Both the position numbers and the translations under genes were made by a program. From Pseudoscleropodium purum (Eukaryota; Streptophyta; Bryopsida; Hypnales; Brachytheciaceae): DNA of 64,000 bases. This document shows, piece by piece, positions 11,312-22,813 of this stretch (the first letter of the stretch is position 1; every line of letters starts with the position of its first letter). Under the pieces are notes generated by a model. That model ran no database searches and was not told the DNA's origin. It saw nothing but the letters and a program-made list of their open reading frames with translations. The stretch lies in contig OZ017804.1 of NCBI GenBank assembly GCA_963969395.1, positions 14,880,001 through 14,944,000 of the forward strand, given 5' to 3'.

Positions 11312-12214
11312 TTAACCCCGAAAGCACCAAGGCCTTTTTTTTGCCAAAAAATACTCAAAACTGCCATTTCTATAGCAAAAAGTAAAAAAAATTAAATTTT
11401 TTTTTAATCTCTAATTGTAGGATCTTATATTCAACTACTATGAAAATACGTGGAAAAAAATTCCAAACTTTTGTGCACACAGATTGCAAGATATTTGTGT
11501 TTAAAGTGAAAAAACAAGTTTTTCAGTACATTGCGGGATTAGATTTTTTGACTTTGAACATTTTAAACTTAAATATAGTGCACTATAGAGTTTTGAACTT
11601 TAAATCTTTATAGTAGATAATTGAATCTAGGAAACAATAAAATATTCAAAAAAACTTAATTTCTATCTTTTAAAAAATTGTTAAATAGAAGTAGGTATGA
11701 GATAGAAGGAAAATCTAAATTATTCATATCTCTAATATGGAATTAAAATGCACTAATCCTAGTGGCAAGATTGTTCTAGAAAAAAAATTAAACCATATAG
11801 AACTTTTTTTTTAAATTGTAAAATTTGCATTCAAAAATAAATCCTACAAGTTATTTTTTCAAAAAGATGCTCTAATTGTCCAAAAAACAAGATTGTCCAT
11901 AACTTTCTCATAACAAATCCAAATAGAATGAATAAAAGTTTTACATGTAGACAAAAAATAATCTATGAGAAAATAAATTGAAAAAATAAATTTTTGAAAT
12001 TTTTTTTGTTGCCTCCCATCCCTTGTATTGAGCTTATTTGGGCAACACTTTTGTTCCCTAGCACCGATTGAAAAAAAATTATATTCTCACAAAGCTAATC
12101 ATCTTTTCTATCCTCCAAAAAAGTTTTAAAAAATCAGAAAGAAACTTCAGCCCATAGGTACCTACCTGAAATCCCATTTCTTCCTCAAAGGGGCAATGGT
12201 CCTTTAGGGGTTAA
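11312..12214 (+). mobile_element. TTAA-flanked element, family A (copy A2)
   Basis: It starts TTAACCCCGAAAGCACCAAG and ends GGTCCTTTAGGGGTTAA. At 903 bp it is co-linear with copy A1, including interior marks such as CAAGATTGTCCATAACTTTC. It contains no open reading frame of note. Confidence 0.8.
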
Positions 12215-12839
12215 ACTCTCGTACAATATTCTATTGTTCAAAGCATTATTGATTCTTCTTATACCTTTCATGCATCAAGACAAGGTCGGTGATGACAAGT
12301 GGTTGTATATCCAATGTGGTTAAGTTTCATGATGATTGACATTATTAAGGCAACAATACCTAGTTATGACATGTTCGTAAAATTAACCCCTACAAACACT
12401 TGCCTAAAATGTACAATATGAGGCAAAAAATCATCTAAAACTTTATTAAACCCCTAAAGTTCTTTGAGTATGATTCACCAAGAAACACTTAAAATGGGTT
12501 GTTTGGATGGTAAAAAAATCCAAAAAATCCAAAATAAAATCAAGTTGCATCTAACCATAAGATTTAGTAGTAGACTAAGTACTTCATTATGTTGTAGTAA
12601 AAAAATGGAAGGTGTCAATGGGCACAAATTGCACGTGAGATTATAGTGTTTGAAGTTGAAAATAATATTTGGGGGGGCATCCAAATTATGGAGTTTCATT
12701 TTTTTGCTTAAACTCTTATTTTCTTACTTTAGTGGTAAAATTGGTCACATATTCAAAAAATTTCATAACATTTCAAATTGAGGAACATTTATTAAACAAT
12801 TCCAATAAAGAACTAGCTCCAAGAAAAGTCTCATACAAA

Positions 12840-13045
12840 GCTTTTTTTTCAACATTTTATGGCTTATATAAACATTTTATGGCTTATATATTTTAACATT
12901 TTAACATTTTATATATTATATTTTATATATTATATTATATTTTATATATTATATATTATATATTATATATTATATATTATATATTATATTTTATTATATA
13001 TATATATATATATGTAATTTATATGCTTATATATATATAGTAATT
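12840..13045. repeat. AT microsatellite (TATAT/ATTATAT type)
   Basis: Two copies of AACATTTTATGGCTTATAT lead into long runs of TATATATTA and then pure TA repeats. The equivalent place in unit 2 (about 15440-15465) has only one such phrase and no expansion. The array therefore grew after the duplication or was lost from the other copy. Confidence 0.9.
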
Positions 13046-13380
13046 TATGGCTTATGCACATATAGTAATTTTTTCAAAATGTAAATAATGGAGTTTTGGA
13101 TTTTAGCTAGCTTTAAAAGAAGAAAAATAACAATAAAATTTGCCCAAAATATCAAATTTTGGAAAGCTTGATCAATTTGTGTTCAAGTTGAAATAAAGGG
13201 TAGTTGGACATATTATGCTTGGTATGAGAGAGGCTGGATCAAGGTTAGTGAAGCCTGACTCATTACAAATCACTAACTATGGATCACATTCTCCTTGATC
13301 AATTTAAAGATGGTCCCCCTTTCCCTCAACTTCGAAGATGTTTCTTGCTCCATGAACTATAATTTTTGAATATCCATACT

Positions 13381-14252
13381 TTAACCCCTAAAGGACCATT
13401 GTCCCTTTGGGGGAGAAATGGGATTTCAAGAAGGTACCTATGGGCTGAAATTTTTTCCTACTTTTTTGAATTTTTTTTTGAAAATAGAAAGATTGATTAA
13501 TTCCATGGGAATATAATTTTTTTTCAATTGGTGCCCAGAACAAAAGTTATGTCCAAATAAGCTCAAAATAGAGGATGGGAGGCAGCAAAATAAATTTCAA
13601 AAATTTAAATTACAAATTTTGAAATTTTTTTCTTATAGATTATATTTTTATACATTTAAAGCTTTGATTCATTCTATTTGGATTTCTTATGAGAAAGTTA
13701 TGGACAATCTTGTTTTTTGGCCAATAAGAGTATGTTTGTGAAAAAATAACTTGTAGGATTCATTTTTTAATGCAATTTTTACAATTTTTCCAAAAAAAAG
13801 TTCCACATGGTCTATCTTGCTTGTTAGAACAATCTCATGTTTAGGATTAGTGAATTTAATTCTACTTATCAAATTTAAAGGGATAAAAATCAAATTTTTT
13901 TTTAATATTTTCAGTTTTTCCTAGACTCCCAACTCAATTATATATGATAAATATTTAAAGTTCAAAACTCTATAGTGCAAAAAATTTATGTTAAAAATGT
14001 TCATAGTCAAAAAATCTAATCTTGCATTGTGTTGAAAAACTTGTTTTTTTCACTTTAAATGCAAATATCATGCAATCTATGCGGTCAAAAATTCTGAAAT
14101 GTTTTTTGCACAATTTAATACTAGTTAGGTGCAAGATCCTACCATTAGATGTGAAAATTTAATAATTTTAAAGTTTTTTTACCTTTTGCTATAGAAATGG
14201 TAGTTTTGAGTGTTTTTTGGCAAAAAAAAGACCTTAGTCCTTTGGGCGTTAA
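13381..14252 (-). mobile_element. TTAA-flanked element, family A, inverted (copy A3), inside duplication unit 1
   Basis: Read on the plus strand it starts TTAACCCCTAAAGGACCATT and ends with CCTTTGGGCGTTAA, so the right end has decayed. At 872 bp it is missing about 55 bp around 13860 that copy A4 retains. It preserves the empty site (CATTGTGT at 14025-14032) for the MITE found in A4. Confidence 0.8.
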
Positions 14253-14705
14253 GTTAGGTTGTTTGATTGTTTGTTAGTTATTGTAAAATCTTTAACATTG
14301 TGTGGCTCCCAATTGTGTTTTTGGCATCGTTGGAAAGTCCTCTACAAGGAGGGGTGCGTGGACATTGTTTTGTAGTGTTTGTACACATAGTGTGAAAATT
14401 ATTGAGTTTTGAATTTTTACAAATTAAAAAATTAGAAAATTACATTTTTGACCATGGCAACAATACTAGGCATACTAGTTGAGCTTCAAATTTCAATGGT
14501 ATCATAATATAGATGAGCAATCTCTCATAGCTTGCAAAGCTACTTTCATTGTGTATTTGAAGAAGAAATGAAAAGATCTTTATACAAGTAGGGTGGTAGG
14601 AGGTAAAAGAAAACTATGTGGGATATGCAAATTAGAACTTCTATGAGCTCAACCACTCATAGTTAAGTGAAAAGCAGGAATTGTGTTCAAATTATAATTT
14701 CAAGC

Positions 14706-15022
14706 CTCAATTTTGCATAGTAGAATAAATTGTTCTAAAAACTTTGAACTAAAAAAATTTAATAAATCAAGATAAATTTCACTTTTAGAAACCCTTTTGA
14801 GATTTGAAGTCTCCAATCAAAAATTATGGACAAATTTCAGAGAGGGATTGGAAGGAACATTTTCATAGACATTTTCAAACATCTTCTCTGAATTTTGTCC
14901 ATAACTTTCTTTTGGAGGCTCAAAATCACAAAATGGTTTTTAGAAATGAAATTTATCTTGATTTATCAACTTTTTTTAATTCAAAGATTTTTTAGAATAA
15001 CTTATTCTATTATGCCAAAATG
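14706..15022. repeat. Long foldback (hairpin), arms of about 140 bp
   Basis: The left arm (from about 14706) and the right arm (ending about 15022) are reverse complements with scattered mismatches. Pairs include TAGAATAAATTGTTCTAAAA with TTTTAGAATAACTTATTCTA, AAATCAAGATAAATTTC with its complement, and ATTATGGACAAATTTC with AATTTTGTCCATAA. The loop is near 14865. The open frame 14804-14995 is a by-product. Confidence 0.75.
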
Positions 15023-15289
15023 AAGTATGAGATTTTACTTTTAACATAATTTTACTAAAACTTTATTAAATCCCTAAATTTCTTTGAGTATGATCCACCA
15101 AGAAACACTTAAAATGGGTCGTTTGGATGGTAAAAAAATCCAAAAAATAAAAAATAAAATCAAGTTGCATCTAACTATAAGATTAGTAGTAGACTAAGTA
15201 CTTCATTATGTTGTAGTAAAAAAATGGAAGGTGTCAATGGGCACAAATTGCACGTGAGATTATAGTGTTTGAAGTTGAAAATAATATGA

Positions 15290-15312
15290 GGGGGGGGGGG
15301 GGGGGGGGGGGG
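15290..15312 (+). repeat. Poly-G tract, 23 G
   Basis: This is an uninterrupted run of 23 G. The homologous place in unit 1 has seven G (12671-12677). Such a tract can form a G-quadruplex and is prone to length change, so its exact length in the assembly is uncertain. Confidence 0.9.
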
Positions 15313-15779
15313 CATCCAAATTATGGAGCTTTTGCACATATTCAAAAAATTTCATAACATTTCAAATTGGGGAACATTTATTAAACAATTCCAATAAAGA
15401 ACTAGCTCCAAGAAAAGTCTCATACAAAGCTTTTTTTTCAACATTTTATGGCTTGCACATATAGTAATTTTTTCAAAATGTAAACAAAAGAGTTTTGAAT
15501 TTTAGCTAGCTTTAAAAGAAGAAAAATAACAATAAAATTTGCCCAAAATATCAAATTTTGGAAAGCTTGATCAATTTGTGTTCAAGTTGAAATAAAGGGT
15601 AGTTGGATATATTATGCTTGGTATAAAGGAGGTTGGATCAAGGTTAGTGAAGCCTAACTCATCACAAATCACTAACTATGGATCACATTCTCCTTGATCA
15701 ATTTAAAGATGGTCCTGCTTTCCCTCAATTTCGAAGATGTTTCTTGCTCCATGAACTATAATTTTTGAATATCCATACT

Positions 15780-16910
15780 TTAACCCCTAAAGGACCATTG
15801 TTCTTTTGGGGGAGAAATGGGATTTCAGGAAGGTACCTATGGGCTGAAATTTTTTCCTGATTTTTTGAAATTCTTTTTGAAAATAGAAAGATTGATTAAT
15901 TTCATGGGAATATAATTTTTTTCAACTGGTGCCCATAACAAAAGTTATGCCCAAATAAGCTCAAAATAGGGGATGGGAGGCAGCAAAATAAATTTCAAAA
16001 ATTTAAATTACAAATTTTGAAATTTTTTTCTTATAGATTATATTTTTATACATTTAAAGCTTTGATTCATTCTATTTGGATTTCTTATGAGAAAGTTATG
16101 GACAATCTTGTTTTTTGGCCAATAAGAGTATGTTTGTGAAAAAATAACTTGTAGGATTCATTTTTTAATGCAATTTTTACAATTTTTCCAAAAAAAAGTT
16201 CCACATGGTCTATCTTGCTTGTTAGAACAATCTCACTTTTAGGATTAGTGCATTTTAATTCTATTTTAAAGACATCAATAATTTAGATTTTCCTTCTATC
16301 TGGTACCTACTTCTACTTATCAAATTTTTAAGGAATAAAAATCAATTTTTTTTTAATATTTTCAGTTTTTCCTAATCTCTCAACTCAATTATATATGATA
16401 AATATTTAAAGTTCAAAACTCTATAGTGCAAAAAATTTATGTTTAAAATGTTCAAAGTCAAAAAACCTAATCTTACATTGTGTAAGGGGTGACAAATCTC
16501 TACGTCCGCCCCAAAATAGCGTCTGTAACCCGGACGTTCGGACGCCATCGGACGCAGCGTCCCTCTCGCCATCGGAAGGCGAATGGACGGGGGCGGACGG
16601 CGTCCGCGAATGTCAGTGGACGCTGCGGACACATCGTCCACGTCCGGACGTCCCGAACGTCCGACCGTCCTATCAACCCTGCATTGTGTTGAAAAACTTG
16701 TTTTTTTCACTTTAAATGCAAATATCATACAATCTATGCAGTCAAAAATTCTGAAGTGTTTTTCGCACATTTTAATACTAGTTAGGTGTAAGATCCTACA
16801 GTTAGATGTGAAAATTTAATAATTTTAAAGTTTTTTTTTACTTTTTGCTATAGAAATGGCACTTTTGAGTGTTTTTTGGCAAAAAAAGACCTTAGTCCTT
16901 TAGGTGTTAA
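15780..16910 (-). mobile_element. TTAA-flanked element, family A, inverted (copy A4), with nested MITE
   Basis: It starts TTAACCCCTAAAGGACCATT and ends CCTTTAGGTGTTAA. Removing the 206 bp added by the MITE and its target duplication leaves about 925 bp, the family length. It keeps the ~55-bp stretch lost from A3 (near 16260-16320). Confidence 0.8.
16484..16681. mobile_element. hAT-like MITE, 198 bp, GC-rich, with 8-bp target duplication
   Basis: It is flanked by identical CATTGTGT at 16476-16483 and 16682-16689; the unit-1 copy has a single CATTGTGT at 14025-14032. The ends are AAGGGGTGACA and TATCAACCCTG, an imperfect inverted repeat of the CAGGGTTG type known for hAT elements. The body is GC-rich, unlike everything around it, and packed with GGACG/CGTCC motifs in both orientations, like subterminal repeats. 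The overlapping open frames on both strands come from its composition. Confidence 0.85.
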
Positions 16911-17380
16911 GTTAGGTTGTTTGATTGTTTGATTGTTTGTTAGATATTGTAAGATCTTTAGCATCGCGTGTCTTCCAATTTTGTTTTTGGCATCGTTGGA
17001 AAGTCCTCTACAAAGAGGGGTGCATGGGCATTGTTTTGTAGTATTTGTACACATAATGTGAAAATTATTGAGTTTTGAATTTTTACAAATTAGAAAATTA
17101 GAAAATTACATTTTTGACCACAACAACAGTACTAGACATAGTAGTTGAGCTTCAAATTTCAATGGTATTAAGATATAGATGAGCAATCTCCCATAGCTTG
17201 CAAAGCTACTTTCATTGTATATTACTACATTTGAAGAAGAAAAGAAAAGATCTTTATACAAGTAGGGTGGTAGAGGCAAAAAAATCCATATGGGATATGT
17301 AAATTAGAACTTCTAGGAGCTCAACTACTCATAATTAAGTCAAAAGCAGGAATTGTGTTCAAATTATAATTTCAAGCCTC

Positions 17381-17700
17381 AATTTTGCATAGTAGAATAA
17401 ATTGTTCTAAAAAACTTTGAACTAAAAAAAGTTAATAAATCAAGATAAATTTCAATTTTAGAAACCCTTTTGAGATGTGAAGTCTCCAATCAAAATTTAT
17501 GGACAAATTTCAAAGAGGGATTGGAAGGAACATTTTCATAGACATTTTCAAACATCTTCTTTGAATTTTGTCCATAATTTTTTTTGAAGGCTTAAAATCA
17601 CAAAACGGTTGTTGCAAATGAAATTTATCTTGATTTATCAACTTTTTTTAATTCAAAGTTTTTTAGAATAACTTATTCTAATATGCCAAAATGAGGTATG
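17381..17700. repeat. Long foldback (hairpin), unit-2 copy
   Basis: The same inverted repeat as at 14706-15022, in the second duplication unit. Both arms are kept, from TTTTGCATAGTAGAATAA on the left to TATTCTAATATGCCAAAATG on the right. The arms have drifted separately from those of unit 1. Confidence 0.75.
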
Positions 17701-18098
17701 AGATTCTACTTTTAACATAATTTCTATGTTTTGACAATGAGCAATCAAGCTCTCATTTTCAAATTATCCCATACGCTTTGAAGATTCATGATGGACAAAA
17801 AATTTGATTATAAAAATGACCTCTCCACAATTCATTCCTACTAATATCTAAGAAACAATTGTTTCATTTTACCATCAAATTTCTTCAGTGGTAGTATATC
17901 AAATGACAAAATTGGTAAAGGATTCTTTAGACATATTTTTTTTAGATGTGGCACTTAGGAGTAACATCTTGAGTAGTCTAGAGAAGCCATAGAGGTACTC
18001 CTTGTCCCCACATCCTAAGAAAAATTTCAAAACATATAGTAAATTTTTCTATTCGAAATGAGTTGCCAAAAAAACATTGTTGGTTCTTTAGGGGTTAA

Positions 18099-21000
18099 CC
18101 CTTTACATTTTTTGGCAACCCCAAATAGGTTGATTCAATTTTAGAACAGCCATTATTAAACTTAGGAATATATAGAGTCACTTGAATTTGGGTTCATTCT
18201 CAAGAGAATCAATTTAGCTATGAAGTAGTGTATTCAAATTTAGAAGAAAATTCACTATTGAATTTAGGGAACTCTGGCCAATGAGGTGGAGGTATGTGTT
18301 TATAGGTAGGTAGGGTCATGACTATACCGCCTACTGTTAGTTAAATATTAAAATTGGCAATTCCTACCACTTTTTAGTGGATAGTGATACTTTTGTGTCA
18401 ATATACATTGAGAATTTTAAATTTATGATTTTAAAATTTTAAATTGCAACCCCCCCTTCCCCTCCTATAATTTTCACAAACCAACATGGTGACAATCAAT
18501 ATGGGACAATTTCCATATTTCGTATCCGTATCCAATATTAAAATCCCATATCCCATATCCATATCCAATACATGTATATGTATTGGGGATTTTGACGGCT
18601 TAGATTAAATCTCATAAGATCAACGGCTTGTGATTTTTTGAAAAATCAAAGGCAGCTTTGAAGGTAAGCATTTTTAAAAATAAAAAAATCAACGGCCTAT
18701 AAATTTTTTGAGAGAAGAAGGGGGCCATTAATGCAAACCAAGGTGGTATGCCTCTTCTCAATGAATAGTGTTAGCAAGGCTTGGCCCATCTTTTGGGATG
18801 GGAGAGATATGGTTAGAGACTTTTGGCTTGCTTTTAGAAGCAATGTGTGACAAGCTATATGAGGAACATTTTGGAAGAAAACCATTGAAAATTGTCTTAA
18901 GTAGAAGAGTAATTAGGATGGACAATAATGATGTTTGAAATTCTAATGGATTCCTAGCCTAAACTATTCATGGCCCTTTTTCAACAAGTTTCTCAAAAGT
19001 AGATTAGACCTAGAGCAACACTAGCCTCCCCTTATCTAGTCTATAGGTACAAACAACGATTGCAATACACATTTTATACTTGGATTTGAGCCTTTTAAAA
19101 AAAAAATTTATATTGTGTATTTTTCCTTGTGTTCTTTCACTCTACTTTGAGAATGAGTGTAGGATTCCAACTTTCTAGAATGTTACAGGTCCTAAAGAAC
19201 TAGTCAAAGTACAATTTTAGCTAAGCCAAAACATTGATTTCCTTACAGTACCTTTCACTTTTATATTATAATCTTCCTATCTATGACTTGGATTGAAACC
19301 AAACTTTATAGAGTTGATAAAGACTTAGCTTTCTAAAAGATCCTATGGTTAATTTTGCCTTAAAATGACTCATTTTACTAAGAGATTCTAGTTTTTGTAA
19401 CTTACATAATCAAGGTCCAAAAATTCCTGAAAATAGCCAAAAATTTAAGGATTAAGTGATTTGTTGAAAAATCGTAAAATTCAACAAACATTTGTGCAAT
19501 TTTGAAGGGAAAACCTCAAAAATTAATACATCTATCAATAAAACTCCTTTATTGATATTTTTTTGGCACATGATTCTAAAAAGGATTTCCATTCTTTCTA
19601 ATAATATTTAACGGCAATTGCAAGAGACACTTTAATATTTTTTGTCCAAAATGCAGTTTTTAACCATAAAGCTGGTAGTGTGTAGTACTACCAATACTAT
19701 GTGTTAGCTGTGCTCTAACAAATCTAAACCGTCAATTCAAAGTGCATGTAGATCTAAACCATTGATTTAGTACTATACAATATTGTAGACTTCTATGGAG
19801 TACTACAAAAGCCATTGGGAGTAGTAAATAGCATAAAAAGGATCAATGTACATTTTGATTTCTAGTAATTAAAAAAATTCAGTAAAATTCAATAGGAAAG
19901 CCATTTTGCTAAATAAGATTGTGCTTACAATACACTAAAGAATTATTGTAATATTTTTTTTTTGTCTTTGTAGCCTTTGTACAAAAGAAGGTCACTTTGA
20001 CCTCATTTGCACTACCAACAAGTTGCTATTTTTATTAAAACTCATTGGCAATCCTTGTAATGTTAATAGACCTCAAACATATCCAATTATGGCTTCTAAT
20101 TTGCATTTTTGGGTTAAAAAATAGGACTAAACCCCTCCCAAATGGCCAAGGTTGATACCCAATTGGAAGCATGTGAAAAATAATAAAATAATAATTTTTA
20201 AATTAAAAAAATATTCAATGTTTGCAACTACTACATATTCCTTCATTCCAAATTTCATGCCAAATAGACAAACAATGCAAAAGTTATGAGCAGAAAACCA
20301 CTTGTTGAAGAGCAAAGGGACAAGAAATAGGACACATTACATGAAATTTGGGAGCAGTGGAAGGCTCTTTCAGCCTTCTTCTCCTTGTTAGAAACTATAG
20401 TACTCTCTCAAAATAAAATAATATGAAAATTAAAATATGAAAAATTTCTTTAAATTTTTTTAACCAAAGAAATATATATTTTTAATTTAAAGTAATTAAA
20501 ATATATTTTTTGAAATGACATTCTCTCAACCACCTCAAACTACACAGTTGGTAGCATTTTGAAAGTTTTTAAACCCCAAGAACTCATAGTCTTCTAGAGT
20601 CCCTAAATCTCTCCTAATGAGTGTTTCTTGCAATCACCCATAGTACATTGTGTGTAGGTTAAAACCATTAGCCATGCCACTTTCTTATTAAAAAATGGTT
20701 TGAAAATTTGTAATTTTCAAAAAAATTAGAAGTGATGAAATTATTTATTTATTTGTTATCAAAACTAAGTGTTGTGTAAAGTAGTGCGTCTTATGTACAA
20801 TTATAATCAAATTTTGCATAGAGATTCTACTTCTCTAATTTATAAAAAAAAAATTAAAAATTTGGAGGAAGGTTGCATGAATTTTTGCCTAGTATTGAGT
20901 TGTACAACTTTCATTTATGAGTATTAAGGTCAATTTTGGATATAATTCAGTGTAAATACACAATTTATTCATGTGGTGTCCAAAAAATGTATTTAAAGAT

Positions 21001-21252
21001 AATCGAAAACCTTCTTTTGACTACCAATAAGATTCAACAAAAACTTTTGAATTTCAATGATGGGAACTATGTTTTAATTCCTATTTAGATGATTTTAGGT
21101 GATATTTTTTTTATTAGTAAAATATAACAAAAAATTATTTTGAATTCATAAGATTACATACTCTTGATTGCCTAAACAATACATTTTGGATTTTCACTAA
21201 TTAAAAAACTGTGGTATCTGATTTACATGTTCAATTTCTTCTTTCTAATGTT
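18099..21252. other. Intergenic AT-rich DNA
   Basis: No gene was recognised. At 18500-18590 there is a short run of CATATCC/TATCCAA-type repeats. TTAACCCTTTACA directly after the composite block resembles a TTAA-element end, but no partner end was found. Short open frames (18697-18885, 20127-20315) have no recognisable features. Confidence 0.5.
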
Positions 21253-22813
21253 TTAATCCTTTAAAAGACCAAGGATTAGACCAAATTTTGAAAATTGTAA
21301 AGATGTATTATAAAATTCAATCTAGAAAAATAATTCAATGATGACTAAAAAAAAAAGTTTCAAAATATGATCCATAAATCTCATCCAGAAGGTTAGATCA
21401 ACTAGTACGTAAACCAATATTTTTCAATTAAAATTGGAAGCCAAAAATGAAAAAATTTCCTCTAAATTTTTTTGAAGATTGAATATTTGTGATTTTAACA
21501 AGAATTTTTTTTCTTGAAGATCAAAATGTTAACTCTAAAGGTTTATAACTATGTTTTCACCAACATTGGTCAAAAATTGTCATTTCTAGTATAAATACCA
21601 AATTTTTGAAGAAAAAGATTTTGACACATTTGTAATTGTAGGATCTTGTAGTATGCTGTTTTGAGATGTGGGAAAACTTTCAAAAATGTTCACCATGTGT
21701 CCATGTAGATTCCATGATAATAGCATTTAAATTGACAAAAATCCTTTTGGGCCCTTGCAAAAAATGCAGTAGAAACACTTCACAAGGTCACATTTGTATG
21801 AAAAATGTCCTGAAATGTGGTGCTTTTTTAGATTCATTCTTCAAGGAAATTTGACTTCGTGTTTGAAAAAATTCAAATCATTTGGAATTGTACAATATAT
21901 AGGAAAAAATAGTAAGTAGAAAGAAGTAGAATAATTATAATTAAAAACACTAAACTATAAAGAATTTAGTTATAGAATGGAAAAATGCCAATTCCAATAG
22001 TTGTAATGTTGTTATAAAAAAAATCTACATCCTATGATTTTATTTCTATTGAAATATTGAAAGTTGAGTTAAATAAAGGACTTCAAAGTTTATTTTAGAG
22101 TAGAAAATCAATAACTTTCCACAAACTAAAACTCCTCAAAACTTTCATTTCAATAATCAAAATGGATTGATTCAAAAAATTTCATATATATATATAAACC
22201 TAGAAAACTAGGATTATTAGGACGTAGATGCCAAGTCCAAAAAGTATTGTGACATTTGAATTTTTTAACGTCTATTAATGCCACCTGCCTTGTCCCCCGC
22301 AAGCCCGTCTACCACACCATCCGCAAGATCTGATGATCCGCATTTGTCGCTAGGACTGGGTGCATTTGATTGGACGGCCTAAATCTATCTGCCCTGTCTA
22401 CTCCATCTCTTTGCCCTATTGGCATGTCCACCTTTCGATGGCGTTTTGGACATTGCAGACGCTAAGTTTGAACATTTGCAATTTGGATGTGATTTTCCCT
22501 TGAGCGTCGGACTTTGTCAACCCTGTAGAAAACCAATTTCAAATCTTTTTTCCTTCAAAAAGTGATTTTTTAAGAATTTTTTTTACATTGCTTGGCCTAC
22601 TTACAAATCAATGAAAATTACATTTTTTACAATAATTTCTTACCTTAAACTACATAGGTGAAAGTTATAAAAATTGTTGGGCCTTAAAGCTACTCCTTGG
22701 GTATATTTTGTGTGAAAACTTCAAAGAAAAAAATGATGATTATATTTGTAGTAAGCTACGCAAAATTGCTATGTTGCCAAAAATATTATGCAATTTGGTG
22801 CTTTAAAGATTAA
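21253..22813 (-). mobile_element. TTAA-flanked element, family D, inverted (copy D1), with nested MITE
   Basis: Plus-strand borders are TTAATCCTTTAAAAGACCAA and TGCTTTAAAGATTAA. On the minus strand it is co-linear with copies at 55339-56282 and 61361-62296, for example through GAGTAGCTTTAAGGCCCAA and ATTTTCTACTCTAAAATAAAC. It is 1561 bp, of which 325 bp are the nested MITE and its target duplication; the remainder is longer than in D2 or D3. Confidence 0.7.
22209..22525. mobile_element. hAT-like MITE, 317 bp, with 8-bp target duplication
   Basis: It is flanked by identical TAGAAAAC at 22201-22208 and 22526-22533. The right end is GTCAACCCTG, the same end as the MITE at 16484-16681. The left end TAGGATTATTAGGACG is a weak partner. 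The body is richer in GC than its surroundings, with GACG and GTCC motifs near the ends. The homologous place in copy D3 (near 61617-61640) is uninterrupted, giving an empty site. Non-coding. Confidence 0.8.

Larger units (their letters stand above)
12430..15046 (+). repeat. 2.6-kb tandem duplication, unit 1
   Basis: The unit opens with AAACTTTATTAAACCCCTAAAG and runs through a G7 tract (12671-12677), an AT-repeat expansion (12840-13045), an inverted family-A element and a long hairpin. Unit 2 follows directly in the same order. Compared with unit 2, it has gained the AT array and lost about 55 bp near 13860, and it lacks the hAT-like MITE. Confidence 0.85.
15047..17730 (+). repeat. 2.6-kb tandem duplication, unit 2
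   Basis: It is co-linear with unit 1 from AAACTTTATTAAATCCC through the hairpin to the shared phrase TATGAGATTCTACTTTTAACAT. It carries a G23 tract (15290-15312) in place of G7, the full family-A copy, and a 198-bp hAT-like MITE absent from unit 1. Confidence 0.85.
12383..18098. mobile_element. Composite TTAA-bounded block with nested elements
   Basis: TTAACCCCTACAAACACTTG at the left and GTTCTTTAGGGGTTAA at the right form a short inverted repeat, TTAACCCCTA, at borders 5.7 kb apart. Inside are a 2.6-kb tandem duplication, two family-A copies and one hAT-like MITE. Whether this was one transposon later enlarged, or unrelated ends that happen to match, cannot be settled from one copy. Confidence 0.35.

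Noticed and set aside
16372..16819. Overlapping Arg/Pro-rich frames on both strands
   Set aside because: They arise from the GC-rich hAT-like MITE and run out into AT-rich element DNA on either side.
18500..18590. Possible MITE with CATATCC repeats
   Set aside because: Only a short simple repeat; no terminal inverted repeat or target duplication could be traced.
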